Source: Shewanella sp. (lineage in GTDB: Bacteria; Pseudomonadota; Gammaproteobacteria; Enterobacterales; Shewanellaceae). From it: a stretch of DNA of 63,575 nt. The notes below the pieces were generated by a model. It made no database searches. It had not been told where the DNA came from and saw nothing but the letters and a program-made list of their open reading frames with translations. A program made the translations under genes and the position numbers. The number at the start of each line of letters is the position of its first letter. The first letter of the stretch is position 1. Below are positions 9,657 through 17,555 of this stretch, piece by piece. The stretch covers positions 1-63,575 of the forward strand of contig JAJNAU010000002.1 of NCBI GenBank assembly GCA_021462625.1, given 5' to 3'.

Positions 9657-9938
9657 TCAGATGTCTGAAAATAGCGCCGGGATTTCAATTCCCAAGCTTT
9701 GAAGTTGTGCCTGCAACTCAGCAGAGCCATTTTTCCAGGTTAATTTGTGAGTTCCGCTGTCATCCAGTCGAGCCAGCAAATACAGCATCTGTGCCCCTGC
9801 AGTGTCGACCTGGATAAGTTTGCCGGTATCCAGGATCAGGGCATTACCCTGCACCAGTTGATCATGCAATTTGGTATATACACCCTGTACCGATCTGATG
9901 GTGAGTTCTGTCTCGAACGTTTCTGTGTGTTCTGACAT
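9657..9938 (-). CDS. STAS-domain protein of the chemotaxis operon
   Basis: A 93-residue single STAS domain of the anti-sigma-antagonist/MlaB type ('ALILDTGKLIQVDTAGAQMLYLLARL'). The SpoIIAA-type phosphorylatable serine position reads 'VDTAGAQ', so Thr may replace it. STAS genes commonly head chemotaxis clusters of this arrangement in Vibrio and Shewanella, where their role is poorly defined. It is the first gene of the operon; GGGG lies before the ATG. No FliA-type promoter could be recognised upstream. Confidence 0.85.
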   Translation of the reverse strand: MSEHTETFETELTIRSVQGVYTKLHDQLVQGNALILDTGKLIQVDTAGAQMLYLLARLDDSGTHKLTWKNGSAELQAQLQSLGIEIPALFSDI

Positions 9939-10282
9939 TGGCCATCCCCTAAATTAGACCTGTCGCCTTCCTCTATCATCAAAAGATAGTCGTCAATTCA
10001 GAGTATTGCCTGTGATACAAAAATTTTTTAAGGGTGTACGTCAGGCGCACGGTATCGGGCCAGACAAAGGTTGCAGGGACGAAAAATAGGCTGAAGAGTC
10101 GATAAGAGTTGTTGAATTGCTCAAATATTGGAGACCATTTCTGAAAATGCGGAGTTGCGGCAGCGACTGACCACTCTGGGCATCAACTTCATCGTTACTT
10201 CCATATGCCCTGCAGGGCATGAAAGAAGATCAGGGCAGAGAGAAAAATGGTTGGCTCTTTGAAAGGAGTCTGGAAAGAAGAA
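9939..10282. other. Intergenic: chemotaxis promoter region and sulA 3' end
   Basis: No ORF stands out in these 344 bases. They should contain the promoter of the chemotaxis operon on the minus strand and the end of the lexA-sulA transcript. A perfect 16 bp palindrome ATGCCCTGCAGGGCAT occurs at 10205-10220. It lacks a T-run, so it is not a standard terminator. Confidence 0.5.
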
Positions 10283-10783
10283 CTATTCTCGAAAATCAGT
10301 GAAAGCTCTGTGATTTTTCGAATTAACCAAACGGTGCAGATGTCTGGAATGTAAGTGAGCGTTTACACCCTCAATCAGCCATCCTATTGCTCTGGCGCTT
10401 TTGGCAACCAGTTGCAGACGGCGTTGATCCCTGTCATCCAGAGGATAACTCCAGACTATCACAGCACTGGAAGAGCCACTTGTCAGTGCTTTTTCCATTG
10501 CCTTGAGGGTTTGGACTTCGTCTTTGCCACGAACCAGCAGGATCCGGTCCATACGCACTCCAGCCTGAGCTAAAAGTTGGCAATACCCAAATTTGGGAGC
10601 GTTGATAAGAACAATCCAGCGGCACAGCTGACTCAGTTGCGGCAATTGAGGCGCCCAGCTATGCAACTAGTTCAGTCCGTGGTTTTCACTTTGCAGTGCC
10701 AGGATCCATCCCGCTTGGCATTCATTAGAGCGAGAGCGCCACATACCCGGGTGACGGGGGGCTGTGCTGACAAGTTTATTCAT
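10283..10783 (-). pseudogene. sulA: sulA, SOS division inhibitor with in-frame amber codon
   Basis: SulA blocks FtsZ assembly during the SOS response. Starting at the ATG at 10783, which overlaps the lexA stop as ATGA, the frame runs 38 codons, meets TAG at 10669-10667, then stays open another 127 codons to 10283. The total of 166 residues matches SulA length. The second part holds the core, for example 'LPQLSQLCRWIVLINAPK' and 'SAVIVWSYPLDDRDQRRL', resembling E. coli SulA. The track ORF begins at the TTG directly after the TAG. Either the gene is disrupted, or the core is made by stop-start reinitiation at TAGTTG. A CAG-to-TAG change is the simplest explanation. Confidence 0.8.
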
Positions 10784-11400
10784 AGCCAGTGTCCGTTGCG
10801 AATGACTCCAACAGCCAAACCTTCAATGGTTAAATGTTGGCAGGTCAGATCTACCTTAATCGGACTGTAGGCCGGGTTTTCAGCATGCAGATAAACAACA
10901 TTGCCTTTCTTTTCGAAGCGTTTGACTGTGACATCGTCTTCAACTCTGGCAACCACAACCTGCCCGTTATGGGCATCCTGCACTTTATGTACCGCAAGCA
11001 AATCGCCTTCCAGAATGCCAATATCCTTCATACTGTCACCGCGTACCCGTAGCAGGAAATCCGCATGGGGACGGAACATAGTAGGGTCAACCTGATAGTA
11101 ATTTTCAACATGTTGTTGAGCCAGGATAGGCTCGCCGGCGGCGACTTGACCGATCAAAGGTAGACCCAGATCGTCATTTTGCGCTTCTTCCTGTGGCAGA
11201 CGGATCCCTCTGGACGTGCCTGGCATGATTTCGATATAGCCCTTTTTCGCCAGTGCCTTGAGATGTTCTTCAGCCGCATTGGCGCTGCGGAAGCCCAATG
11301 TAGAAGCGATTTCTGCTCTGGTAGGAGGCATGCCGGTATCGGCAATATTGTGTTTAATCAGCTCAAGAATTTCGGCTTGGCGTGGCGTCAGCGGTCTCAT
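10780..11400 (-). CDS. lexA: LexA SOS repressor
   Basis: Represses SOS genes and inactivates itself by RecA-stimulated cleavage. The winged-helix DNA-binding domain (1-70) has '[17 protein letters not shown]'. The Ala-Gly cleavage site is in '[13 protein letters not shown]'. The latent protease has the nucleophile Ser in '[10 protein letters not shown]' and the Lys in '[14 protein letters not shown]'. At 206 residues it matches the family. Two SOS boxes lie directly upstream, so it is autoregulated. It overlaps sulA by 4 bp and diverges from plsB. Confidence 0.98.
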   Translation of the reverse strand: MRPLTPRQAEILELIKHNIADTGMPPTRAEIASTLGFRSANAAEEHLKALAKKGYIEIMPGTSRGIRLPQEEAQNDDLGLPLIGQVAAGEPILAQQHVENYYQVDPTMFRPHADFLLRVRGDSMKDIGILEGDLLAVHKVQDAHNGQVVVARVEDDVTVKRFEKKGNVVYLHAENPAYSPIKVDLTCQHLTIEGLAVGVIRNGHWL

Positions 11401-11408
11401 GTCAATCC

Positions 11409-11424
11409 CTGTCTTTTCATACAG
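11409..11424. promoter_or_regulatory. SOS box 1 (LexA operator)
   Basis: CTGTCTTTTCATACAG has the full CTGT-N8-ACAG form, 9 bp upstream of the lexA start codon. Confidence 0.88.
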
Positions 11425-11427
11425 TAA

Positions 11428-11443
11428 CTGTCAGTATATACAG
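11428..11443. promoter_or_regulatory. SOS box 2 (LexA operator)
   Basis: CTGTCAGTATATACAG has the CTGT-N8-ACAG form with an AT-rich centre. It lies 19 bp centre to centre from box 1, a paired arrangement like that of E. coli lexA. It controls lexA-sulA. Confidence 0.92.
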
Positions 11444-11558
11444 TAATTGTTGCAGCGCAAGTATTGTTCAATGCTGTAGTTTTAGAGTGCGTGGCGCTGG
11501 GCGGGTTATGTCTGATATTCTATGTCACAATTCAACGTGATGTAGATTGCAGCAAGTA

Positions 11559-13988
11559 ATGTCCAAACAAGACTCTTTTTGGTTGAAATCCCTCCGGTGG
11601 ATCCAGGATAAGCTGGTGCTCACTATTACCGTGCCACAGCGCCCGTTCGATGATCTCAATCTGGATCCACAGCGACCCCTGATTTATGTCCTTAAGACAT
11701 TTTCAATCAGTGACTTGAATGTGCTGCTGAATATCAGCCGGCAGCTGGGGCTGCCCAGCCCAAATGAACCTCTGATGCTCAAAGGGCAGGTGATCCCAAG
11801 AGTGGTATGCCTGGAGGGCGCCAAGACTTTATTTGGCCGCCGGGTTGGCAACGAGCCTTTTCTTGAGGCCTTTACTCAATTGCTGGAATTACACCGTCAG
11901 GACAGTGACCTGGATGTGCAGCTGGTTCCTGTGAGTCTGTTTTGGGGACGTACTCCGGGTAAAGATGATGACACTATGAAGGCAGCAGTGCTTGAGCGTG
12001 AAGACCCGAGCTGGTTGCGTAAGGCTTTGATGATTCTGTTCCTTGGACGTCACAACTTTATTCAGTTTTCCAATGCGGTGTCCCTGCGCTATATGGCAGA
12101 CGAGCATGGTACGGATCAGTCAATTGCCCATAAGTTGGCCAGAGTAGCCAGAGTGCACTTCCGTCGCCAGCGTAAGGTGATGACCGGGCCAGCGCTACCC
12201 AATCGTCAGACATTGTTCCATTCGCTGCTGAATGCCGAGAATATCAAGCGGGCTATCGAAGAAGAGGCAGCTTCCAGGCAGATTTCTGAGGCAGAGGCTA
12301 AAGCCCGTGCCATTGAATATATGGATGAAATCGCTGCTGACTATTCTGATTCGCTGATACGAATCGCAGAGCGTATTTTGACCTGGCTGTGGAATAAACT
12401 GTACAAGGGCATCAATATCAGAGGTGCTGAGCACGTGCGGCAGTTGCATCATGACGGGCATGAAATCGTATACGTGCCTTGCCATCGCAGCCATATGGAT
12501 TATCTACTGTTGTCTTACATTTTGTATTTTCAGGGCATGGTGCCACCACACATTGCTGCCGGTATTAATCTGAATTTCTGGCCAGCCGGTCCGATGTTCC
12601 GTCGTGGCGGCGCGTTCTTTATTCGCCGCAGTTTCAACGGCAACAAGCTTTATACTGCAGTGTTCCGAGAGTATCTGGATCAGCTGTTTGCCAAAGGCTA
12701 TTCGGTTGAATACTTCACCGAGGGTGGACGCTCCCGCACCGGTCGGTTGCAGGTACCTAAAACCGGGATGCTGGCGATGACAGTCAACAGTGTATTGCGT
12801 GGGATTGAACGTCCTGTGACTTTGGTGCCTGTGTACCTGGGGTACGACCATGTGATGGAAGTGGCTACTTATCACAAGGAGCTAAGTGGTAAGAAGAAGG
12901 AAAAAGAGTCCGTATGGCAGGTGGTGAGTGCTATTCGCAAGCTCAGTAACTTCGGTCAGGGCTATGTGAATTTTGGTCAGCCGATTAATTTGCAGAATTT
13001 TCTTACTGAGAATGTGGCAGACTGGCGTGAGCAGTTGGCAAATGAACCAGAAAGCAAGCCAAGCTGGCTGACGCCTTTGGTGAATCAACTGGCCACTAGA
13101 GTGATGACCAATATCAATGATGCAGCGGCGGTCAGCGCAGTTACGCTGAACAGTGCTGTATTGCTGACGGCAGAGCAGAATGCGCTTGAGCGAAGCCAGC
13201 TGGAGAAGCAGCTGGATCTCTACCTGAAGTTGCTTAATGATGTGCCATACACAAAGTATATGTCAGTAGTTGAGGGTGATGGTCAATTGCTGGTTAGCCA
13301 AGGGCTGGAGTTGAAAAAATTGGTGCAGGAGTCTGATGGACTGGGAGATATTGTCAAAATTGACCCTGTGCATACTCTGTCGATGACCTACTATCGCAAT
13401 AACATTATCCACCTGCTGATTGTGCCAGCGTTGATAGCCAACTGCCTGACTTGTCATAAGGCCTGCTCCCGAGACTCGGTGCAGGACACTGTGAAGGAAT
13501 TCTATCCTCTGCTTGAGGCCGAACTCTTCATGGGCATCAAAGAGCTGACTGATTATGTCGACAGGTTGTTGAACAAGTTTGTCGACGAAGGATTGATCTC
13601 GGGGGAACCGGTTTATCAGGTCAAACAGCACAAATTTAATATGCTGCTGTTGCTCAGTGGTCTCATCAGCGAAACCATGCAGCGTTACGCTATCGTCTTC
13701 AACCTGCTTGCATCTCGTCCGGCTATTGAGCGGGCTGAACTGGAGGCCGAAAGTTATCTGTTGGCGCAGCGTCTGGGAGCCTTGCACGGGGTAACCGCGC
13801 CGGAGTTTTATGATAAAAAACTGTACAGCACTCTGAGTATTCGACTCAAGGATCTTGGATATCTGGGCAAGTCTAAAGCTGAAGTCATTGAGCGGATCCG
13901 CAACCATTCAAACAGTCTGTTGCGGTCGTCGGTCAGGCAGACTATTGTCGAAGCGGTTGCTGCCGAACACTTGGGCCTCAGACCCTAA
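11559..13988 (+). CDS. plsB: PlsB glycerol-3-phosphate acyltransferase
   Basis: Inner-membrane enzyme that acylates sn-glycerol-3-phosphate at position 1, the first step of phospholipid synthesis. The acyltransferase motifs are visible: '[15 protein letters not shown]' (HX4D), '[20 protein letters not shown]', '[14 protein letters not shown]' and '[10 protein letters not shown]'. The length is about 809 residues, as in E. coli. The track starts at a TTG (11547); the ATG at 11559 (MSKQDSFW) is more likely, though its ribosome site is weak. It diverges from lexA, as in enterobacteria, and ends at a strong terminator. Confidence 0.97.
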   Translation: MSKQDSFWLKSLRWIQDKLVLTITVPQRPFDDLNLDPQRPLIYVLKTFSISDLNVLLNISRQLGLPSPNEPLMLKGQVIPRVVCLEGAKTLFGRRVGNEPFLEAFTQLLELHRQDSDLDVQLVPVSLFWGRTPGKDDDTMKAAVLEREDPSWLRKALMILFLGRHNFIQFSNAVSLRYMADEHGTDQSIAHKLARVARVHFRRQRKVMTGPALPNRQTLFHSLLNAENIKRAIEEEAASRQISEAEAKARAIEYMDEIAADYSDSLIRIAERILTWLWNKLYKGINIRGAEHVRQLHHDGHEIVYVPCHRSHMDYLLLSYILYFQGMVPPHIAAGINLNFWPAGPMFRRGGAFFIRRSFNGNKLYTAVFREYLDQLFAKGYSVEYFTEGGRSRTGRLQVPKTGMLAMTVNSVLRGIERPVTLVPVYLGYDHVMEVATYHKELSGKKKEKESVWQVVSAIRKLSNFGQGYVNFGQPINLQNFLTENVADWREQLANEPESKPSWLTPLVNQLATRVMTNINDAAAVSAVTLNSAVLLTAEQNALERSQLEKQLDLYLKLLNDVPYTKYMSVVEGDGQLLVSQGLELKKLVQESDGLGDIVKIDPVHTLSMTYYRNNIIHLLIVPALIANCLTCHKACSRDSVQDTVKEFYPLLEAELFMGIKELTDYVDRLLNKFVDEGLISGEPVYQVKQHKFNMLLLLSGLISETMQRYAIVFNLLASRPAIERAELEAESYLLAQRLGALHGVTAPEFYDKKLYSTLSIRLKDLGYLGKSKAEVIERIRNHSNSLLRSSVRQTIVEAVAAEHLGLRP

Positions 13989-14028
13989 CAAGCCTGCCAT
14001 GGACTTGGTATGGCCCATGAATCATGAA

Positions 14029-14053
14029 AACGCCTGCCCAGCAGGCGTTTTTT
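14029..14053 (+). terminator. Rho-independent terminator of plsB
   Basis: AACGCCTGC-cca-GCAGGCGTT followed by a T-run, 41 bp after the plsB stop. Confidence 0.92.
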
Positions 14054-14082
14054 ATCGCTGAATAGAATAACGGTAGATAACT

Positions 14083-15330
14083 ATGGCCACTCATATGAAT
14101 GCAGCCCCCGGGGGCAAGTCTTTGTTGGGCGGCGCGATGATCATTGCCGGAACGACCGTAGGCGCGGGGATGTTTTCCCTGCCGGTGGTCAGTGCCGGCA
14201 TGTGGTTTGGCTATGGGGTGGCGTTGCTTATCGGGATCTGGTTCATCATGTTGATGTCAGGTTTGCTGTTACTGGAGGCCAATCTGCACTTCGAACCCGG
14301 TGCTAGTTTCGATACTTTGACCCGAGAAACTCTGGGACGATTCTGGAGGATCGTCAGTGGAGTGTCGATTGCGTTCGTGTTGTACATCCTGACTTACGCA
14401 TATATCAGTGGCGGTTCATCTATCGTTAACCACAGCCTGAAAAATATAGGCATTCATCTTCCACAGAGTGTGGCCGGGCTTATCTTTGCCGGAGTGCTGG
14501 CATCTATCGTGTTGATCAGCACCAAAGCGGTGGACCGTATTACCACCCTGATGCTGGGAGGCATGATTATCACCTTCTTCTTGGCCATAGGTAACTTATT
14601 GATAGAGATAGAGCCGACAAAGTTGCTGCAGCCGGATGGAGAGGCTATTTACGCACCTTACATTCTTGCTGCCCTGCCATTTGGATTGGCCAGCTTTGGT
14701 TATCATGGGAATGTGCCCAGTCTGGTCAAATACTATGGTCATGCTGCATCGACCATCATCAAAGCGATTTTTGCCGGTACTTTCCTTGGGTTAGTGATTT
14801 ATATCTGTTGGTTGATTGCGACCATGGGCAATATCAGTCGTACCGGTTTCGTTGAGATCATTGCTCAGGGCGGCAATATGGGGGTGCTGGTTGGAGCGCT
14901 GCAGCAAGTGATGGCCCAGCAATGGCTCAGCAGTATGTTGACTCTGTTTGCCAATCTTGCCGTGGCGTCGTCATTTCTGGGGGTAACGCTGGGGCTGTTT
15001 GACTATCTGGCAGACTTGTTTGGCTTTGACGACAGCATGATTGGACGCAGTAAAACTGCAATGGTTACCTTTATTCCACCAACTTTAATGGGGCTACTGT
15101 TTCCGAATGGATTTTTGGTTGCAATCGGTTTTGCTGCTCTGGCAGCCTGCATTTGGGCGGTGATTGTGCCGGGGCTGATGGCCTACCAAACCCGAAAAAT
15201 GTTCCCGCAGAGCAAGAGCTTCAGAGTGCCCGGAGGCACAGCTGTGGTCACCCTGGTGGTTGCCTTTGGTTTGCTGACGGCAACCTGTCATTTATTGGCA
15301 ATGGCTGAGCTGTTACCAGTGTACGGCTGA
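14083..15330 (+). CDS. Aromatic amino acid permease (Mtr/TyrP type)
   Basis: A 415-residue inner-membrane transporter of the hydroxy/aromatic amino acid permease family (HAAAP; Mtr, TnaB, TyrP). The N-terminus 'GGAMIIAGTTVGAGMFSLPVV' is the family signature, and about eleven hydrophobic segments follow. 'ALPFGLASFGYHGNVPSLVKYY' is the conserved mid-region. It should import tryptophan or tyrosine with protons; the specific substrate cannot be settled from the sequence. The gene stands alone between the plsB terminator and a tRNA gene. Confidence 0.9.
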   Translation: MATHMNAAPGGKSLLGGAMIIAGTTVGAGMFSLPVVSAGMWFGYGVALLIGIWFIMLMSGLLLLEANLHFEPGASFDTLTRETLGRFWRIVSGVSIAFVLYILTYAYISGGSSIVNHSLKNIGIHLPQSVAGLIFAGVLASIVLISTKAVDRITTLMLGGMIITFFLAIGNLLIEIEPTKLLQPDGEAIYAPYILAALPFGLASFGYHGNVPSLVKYYGHAASTIIKAIFAGTFLGLVIYICWLIATMGNISRTGFVEIIAQGGNMGVLVGALQQVMAQQWLSSMLTLFANLAVASSFLGVTLGLFDYLADLFGFDDSMIGRSKTAMVTFIPPTLMGLLFPNGFLVAIGFAALAACIWAVIVPGLMAYQTRKMFPQSKSFRVPGGTAVVTLVVAFGLLTATCHLLAMAELLPVYG

Positions 15331-15348
15331 AATCTTTTTCGTACCATA

Positions 15349-15376
15349 TTGACATCGAATTAAACATCAGTAGCTT
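15349..15376 (+). promoter_or_regulatory. Candidate promoter of tRNA-Gly
   Basis: TTGACA at 15349-15354 and TAGCTT at 15371-15376 are 16 bp apart and placed suitably for a start a few bases before the mature tRNA. The -10 is imperfect. Confidence 0.4.
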
Positions 15377-15387
15377 ATGATAAGATT

Positions 15388-15461
15388 GCGGGTGTAGTTC
15401 AATGGTAGAACGGAAGCTTCCCAAGCTTTTAATGTGGGTTCGATTCCCATCACCCGCTCCA
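15388..15461 (+). tRNA. tRNA-Gly (anticodon CCC)
   Basis: A 74-nt cloverleaf with acceptor GCGGGTG/CACCCGC, D-arm GTTC-AATGGTA-GAAC, anticodon loop TTCCCAA with CCC, T-arm TGGGT-TCGATTC-CCATC (TTC in the loop), and an encoded CCA end. It reads GGG codons. No integrase or attachment-site duplication is seen near its 3' end. Confidence 0.96.
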
Positions 15462-15469
15462 GTCATTAA

Positions 15470-15492
15470 CAAGGGTGCCAGTTGGCACCCTT
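15470..15492. terminator. Hairpin between tRNA-Gly and antiporter gene
   Basis: AAGGGTGCC-agtt-GGCACCCTT. It separates the tRNA from the convergent potE-like gene and may end both transcripts, although neither side has a long T-run. Confidence 0.65.
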
Positions 15493-15504
15493 GCTAATGT
15501 TAAC

Positions 15505-16842
15505 TTACTTGCCGTGACTTATACTTTTACTAGGGGTTTGATTGACGTCCCGCGCCGCAATAAAGCCATAGAATATATAGCCAAACAACGTCAAGATGGC
15601 GCCGTAGAACACAGCTTCTTTACCACAGGCATATACGCCGTAGATGCTGTAGACTACCGCAAGCGTGCCTATGACTGAGCCAATTAGGTACTCCCTATTG
15701 CTGACATTATTGTTGCGCAATATGACTTCAAGACCCGTCAATGACAGGATGTAAGGCACCATGTTGATAAATACGGCCAGGTTGACCAATACGTTGAACT
15801 GTTTTACCAGAGTTGGCGAAATCGTCATTACTGCCAGGCCCAGTTCAAGCACAAGCATAATCAACATGCCCTTGATCGGGGCATTGTCTTTGCTGACATC
15901 ACCGAAGATTTTTGGAAACAGTTTGATATCAGCAGCGGCTCTGGATACCTGAGCGTTGGTAAACTGCCAACCCAACAGCGAGCCGATACAGGCAATCACC
16001 GCCAGCGCAGTAATGATCAACCCGACTTCCTTGCTGAACATATAGGCATAAACCAAACCAAATGGTGCATCTGACTTGGCCAATTCGGCATTGGGAACAA
16101 TACCCTGAATTACCGCAGTTGAAGCGATATACACAATAGCGGTGAAAATGGTCGCCAACATACAGGCCAGTGGCACGTTTTTTTGCGGATTTTCCACTGC
16201 GCCTGAGTTGGCACCAGCTGATTCAATACCCAAAAATGCCCACAATGTCAGCGCAATACCTGAGGAAATAGCTTCTACGGAGGTCATATGGTGAGGGTTC
16301 CACGCTTGTACGAACAACTTGGGGTCGAACCAGAACCAGCCAATAACCGACAGTCCCACTACAGGAATGATGATCCCCCAGACGGTAAAGGCCGATATCT
16401 GACCGGTTATTTTGGGGCCTTTGAAGTTGGCTACCATAGTTACCACCAAGATAGCGACAATGCCGACAAAGCCATTAACCGGACTTTCCTTCAACCAGGG
16501 GATGAACTCTTGCAGATAGCCTTCCGCTGACACCGCGATAGCCACAGCACTGATCACCAGGCAAACATAATAGGTATAGGAGGCGATAAAAAAGGAGGAT
16601 TCGCCGTGAGCTTCGGCTGAGTATGCTGACATTCCACCGTCTTTTGTGCAGTACATACCGCATTTGGCGAAGGCATAAGCGATGCACATGGCGCCTGCCG
16701 CAGTTACCAGCCAACTCAGCAGTGAGATGGCGCCGGTTTGTGCCAAACTGGCTGGCAACATAATAATACCTGACCCCATCATGTTGACGGTTACGATAGT
16801 CGTTAACCCAATCAACCCCATTTTATTGGATTCAGATGCCAT
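15505..16842 (-). CDS. potE: PotE-like basic amino acid/polyamine antiporter
   Basis: A 445-residue APC-superfamily transporter with twelve predicted membrane segments. It reads like PotE (ornithine/putrescine) from its start: 'NKMGLIGLTTIVTVNMMGSG', then 'ITGQISAFTVWGIIIPVVGL' and 'QFNVLVNLAVFINMVPYILS'. It is less like AdiC. It diverges from an AdiA-type arginine decarboxylase gene across a 713 bp gap, so it may exchange arginine for agmatine, or another basic amino acid for its amine. The substrate is therefore uncertain. Such pairs consume protons in acid. Confidence 0.88.
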   Translation of the reverse strand: MASESNKMGLIGLTTIVTVNMMGSGIIMLPASLAQTGAISLLSWLVTAAGAMCIAYAFAKCGMYCTKDGGMSAYSAEAHGESSFFIASYTYYVCLVISAVAIAVSAEGYLQEFIPWLKESPVNGFVGIVAILVVTMVANFKGPKITGQISAFTVWGIIIPVVGLSVIGWFWFDPKLFVQAWNPHHMTSVEAISSGIALTLWAFLGIESAGANSGAVENPQKNVPLACMLATIFTAIVYIASTAVIQGIVPNAELAKSDAPFGLVYAYMFSKEVGLIITALAVIACIGSLLGWQFTNAQVSRAAADIKLFPKIFGDVSKDNAPIKGMLIMLVLELGLAVMTISPTLVKQFNVLVNLAVFINMVPYILSLTGLEVILRNNNVSNREYLIGSVIGTLAVVYSIYGVYACGKEAVFYGAILTLFGYIFYGFIAARDVNQTPSKSISHGK

Positions 16843-17149
16843 TTGATGTACTCCCTGGTTATTGGGAAGTCGTCAACTGGGCAGAGGCCTGGCTGATCCA
16901 GCCAGGCGCATAGCTGCACGGAGTCACAACTCCCTGGATCAATTACGTTCCACTAACAGGGCAAGGTCAAACGGCGGCATTGCCAACTATTAATCGAAAT
17001 ATTCATATTTGTTTCAGTAGATTAAAAACATCAGTAACGTGCCTTAAAAAACAGTAGCAGGCGCCTATGACATTTTCACTCAGGAGATGTTGATGAAATA
17101 TTATCTGAGTGATTTTAGAGATTGGTCAAGTGATTATAAATATTTTTTT

Positions 17150-17245
17150 GGATATAAGCCGGATATAAGCCGGAGTGGTGAAATTTATTAGTGGCATATG
17201 GTGAGATTTATTAGTGGCATATGGTGAAATTTATTAGTGGCATAT
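17150..17245. repeat. Tandem repeats in the adiA/potE control region
   Basis: Two copies of GGATATAAGCC (17150-17171) are followed after a few bases by three 23 bp units (17177-17199, 17200-17222, 17223-17245), each beginning GGTGA(A/G)ATTTATTAG and ending GGCATAT. Copies 1 and 3 are identical; copy 2 has one change. The array is about 310 bp upstream of adiA. Confidence 0.92.
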
Positions 17246-17428
17246 CAATGACTAAGTAGAGCATAGCCATAGTCGCTGGAGACAGTATTTTATTTGTAAC
17301 GCATTGAAATACAATAAAAATAAATTAATGTTTTGTTAAGGTTATGATACTTGGGAAAATAATAATAGTTGTCAAATAGCCACTATTTCTTCTAAGTTAA
17401 GATATTACACTCAATTCTAGCTCTAGTG

Positions 17429-17515
17429 ATGATAAAGCGAATTATACCTTATTTGCTGTATCGGTCCCTGTTGTTGTTCCTGATAGCTGGTCGTCGCTTA
17501 TTGCTGAATAGGTGA
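17429..17515 (+). CDS. Possible 28-residue leader peptide before adiA
   Basis: A complete ATG-to-TGA mini-ORF too short for the track, ending 40 bp before adiA. The peptide is a single hydrophobic helix edged by basic residues ('SLLLFLIAG' then 'RRLLLNR') with five arginines, using CGA, CGG, CGT, CGC and AGG. An Arg-rich peptide before an arginine decarboxylase suggests a sensing leader or a small membrane protein. No good ribosome site is visible and no alternative stem pair was found, so it may be chance. Confidence 0.25.
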   Translation: MIKRIIPYLLYRSLLLFLIAGRRLLLNR

Positions 17516-17555
17516 GTATATCCCTTTAATATATGAAATTGTTGGAGTATGGCCA

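Larger units (their letters stand above)
16843..17555. other. Long AT-rich divergent regulatory region
   Basis: 713 bases separate the antiporter and decarboxylase genes. It contains two adjacent 11 bp units, three 23 bp tandem repeats and a 28-codon mini-ORF, each listed separately. The base composition is clearly more AT-rich than the genes. No promoter could be assigned with confidence. The length suits complex, condition-dependent control. Confidence 0.6.

Noticed and set aside
15388-15461. tRNA-Gly as an integration site
   Set aside because: No integrase gene and no repeat of the tRNA 3' end were found downstream.
17177-17245. Tandem 23 bp units as a CRISPR-like array
   Set aside because: The units are directly adjacent with no spacers, and no cas gene is present.
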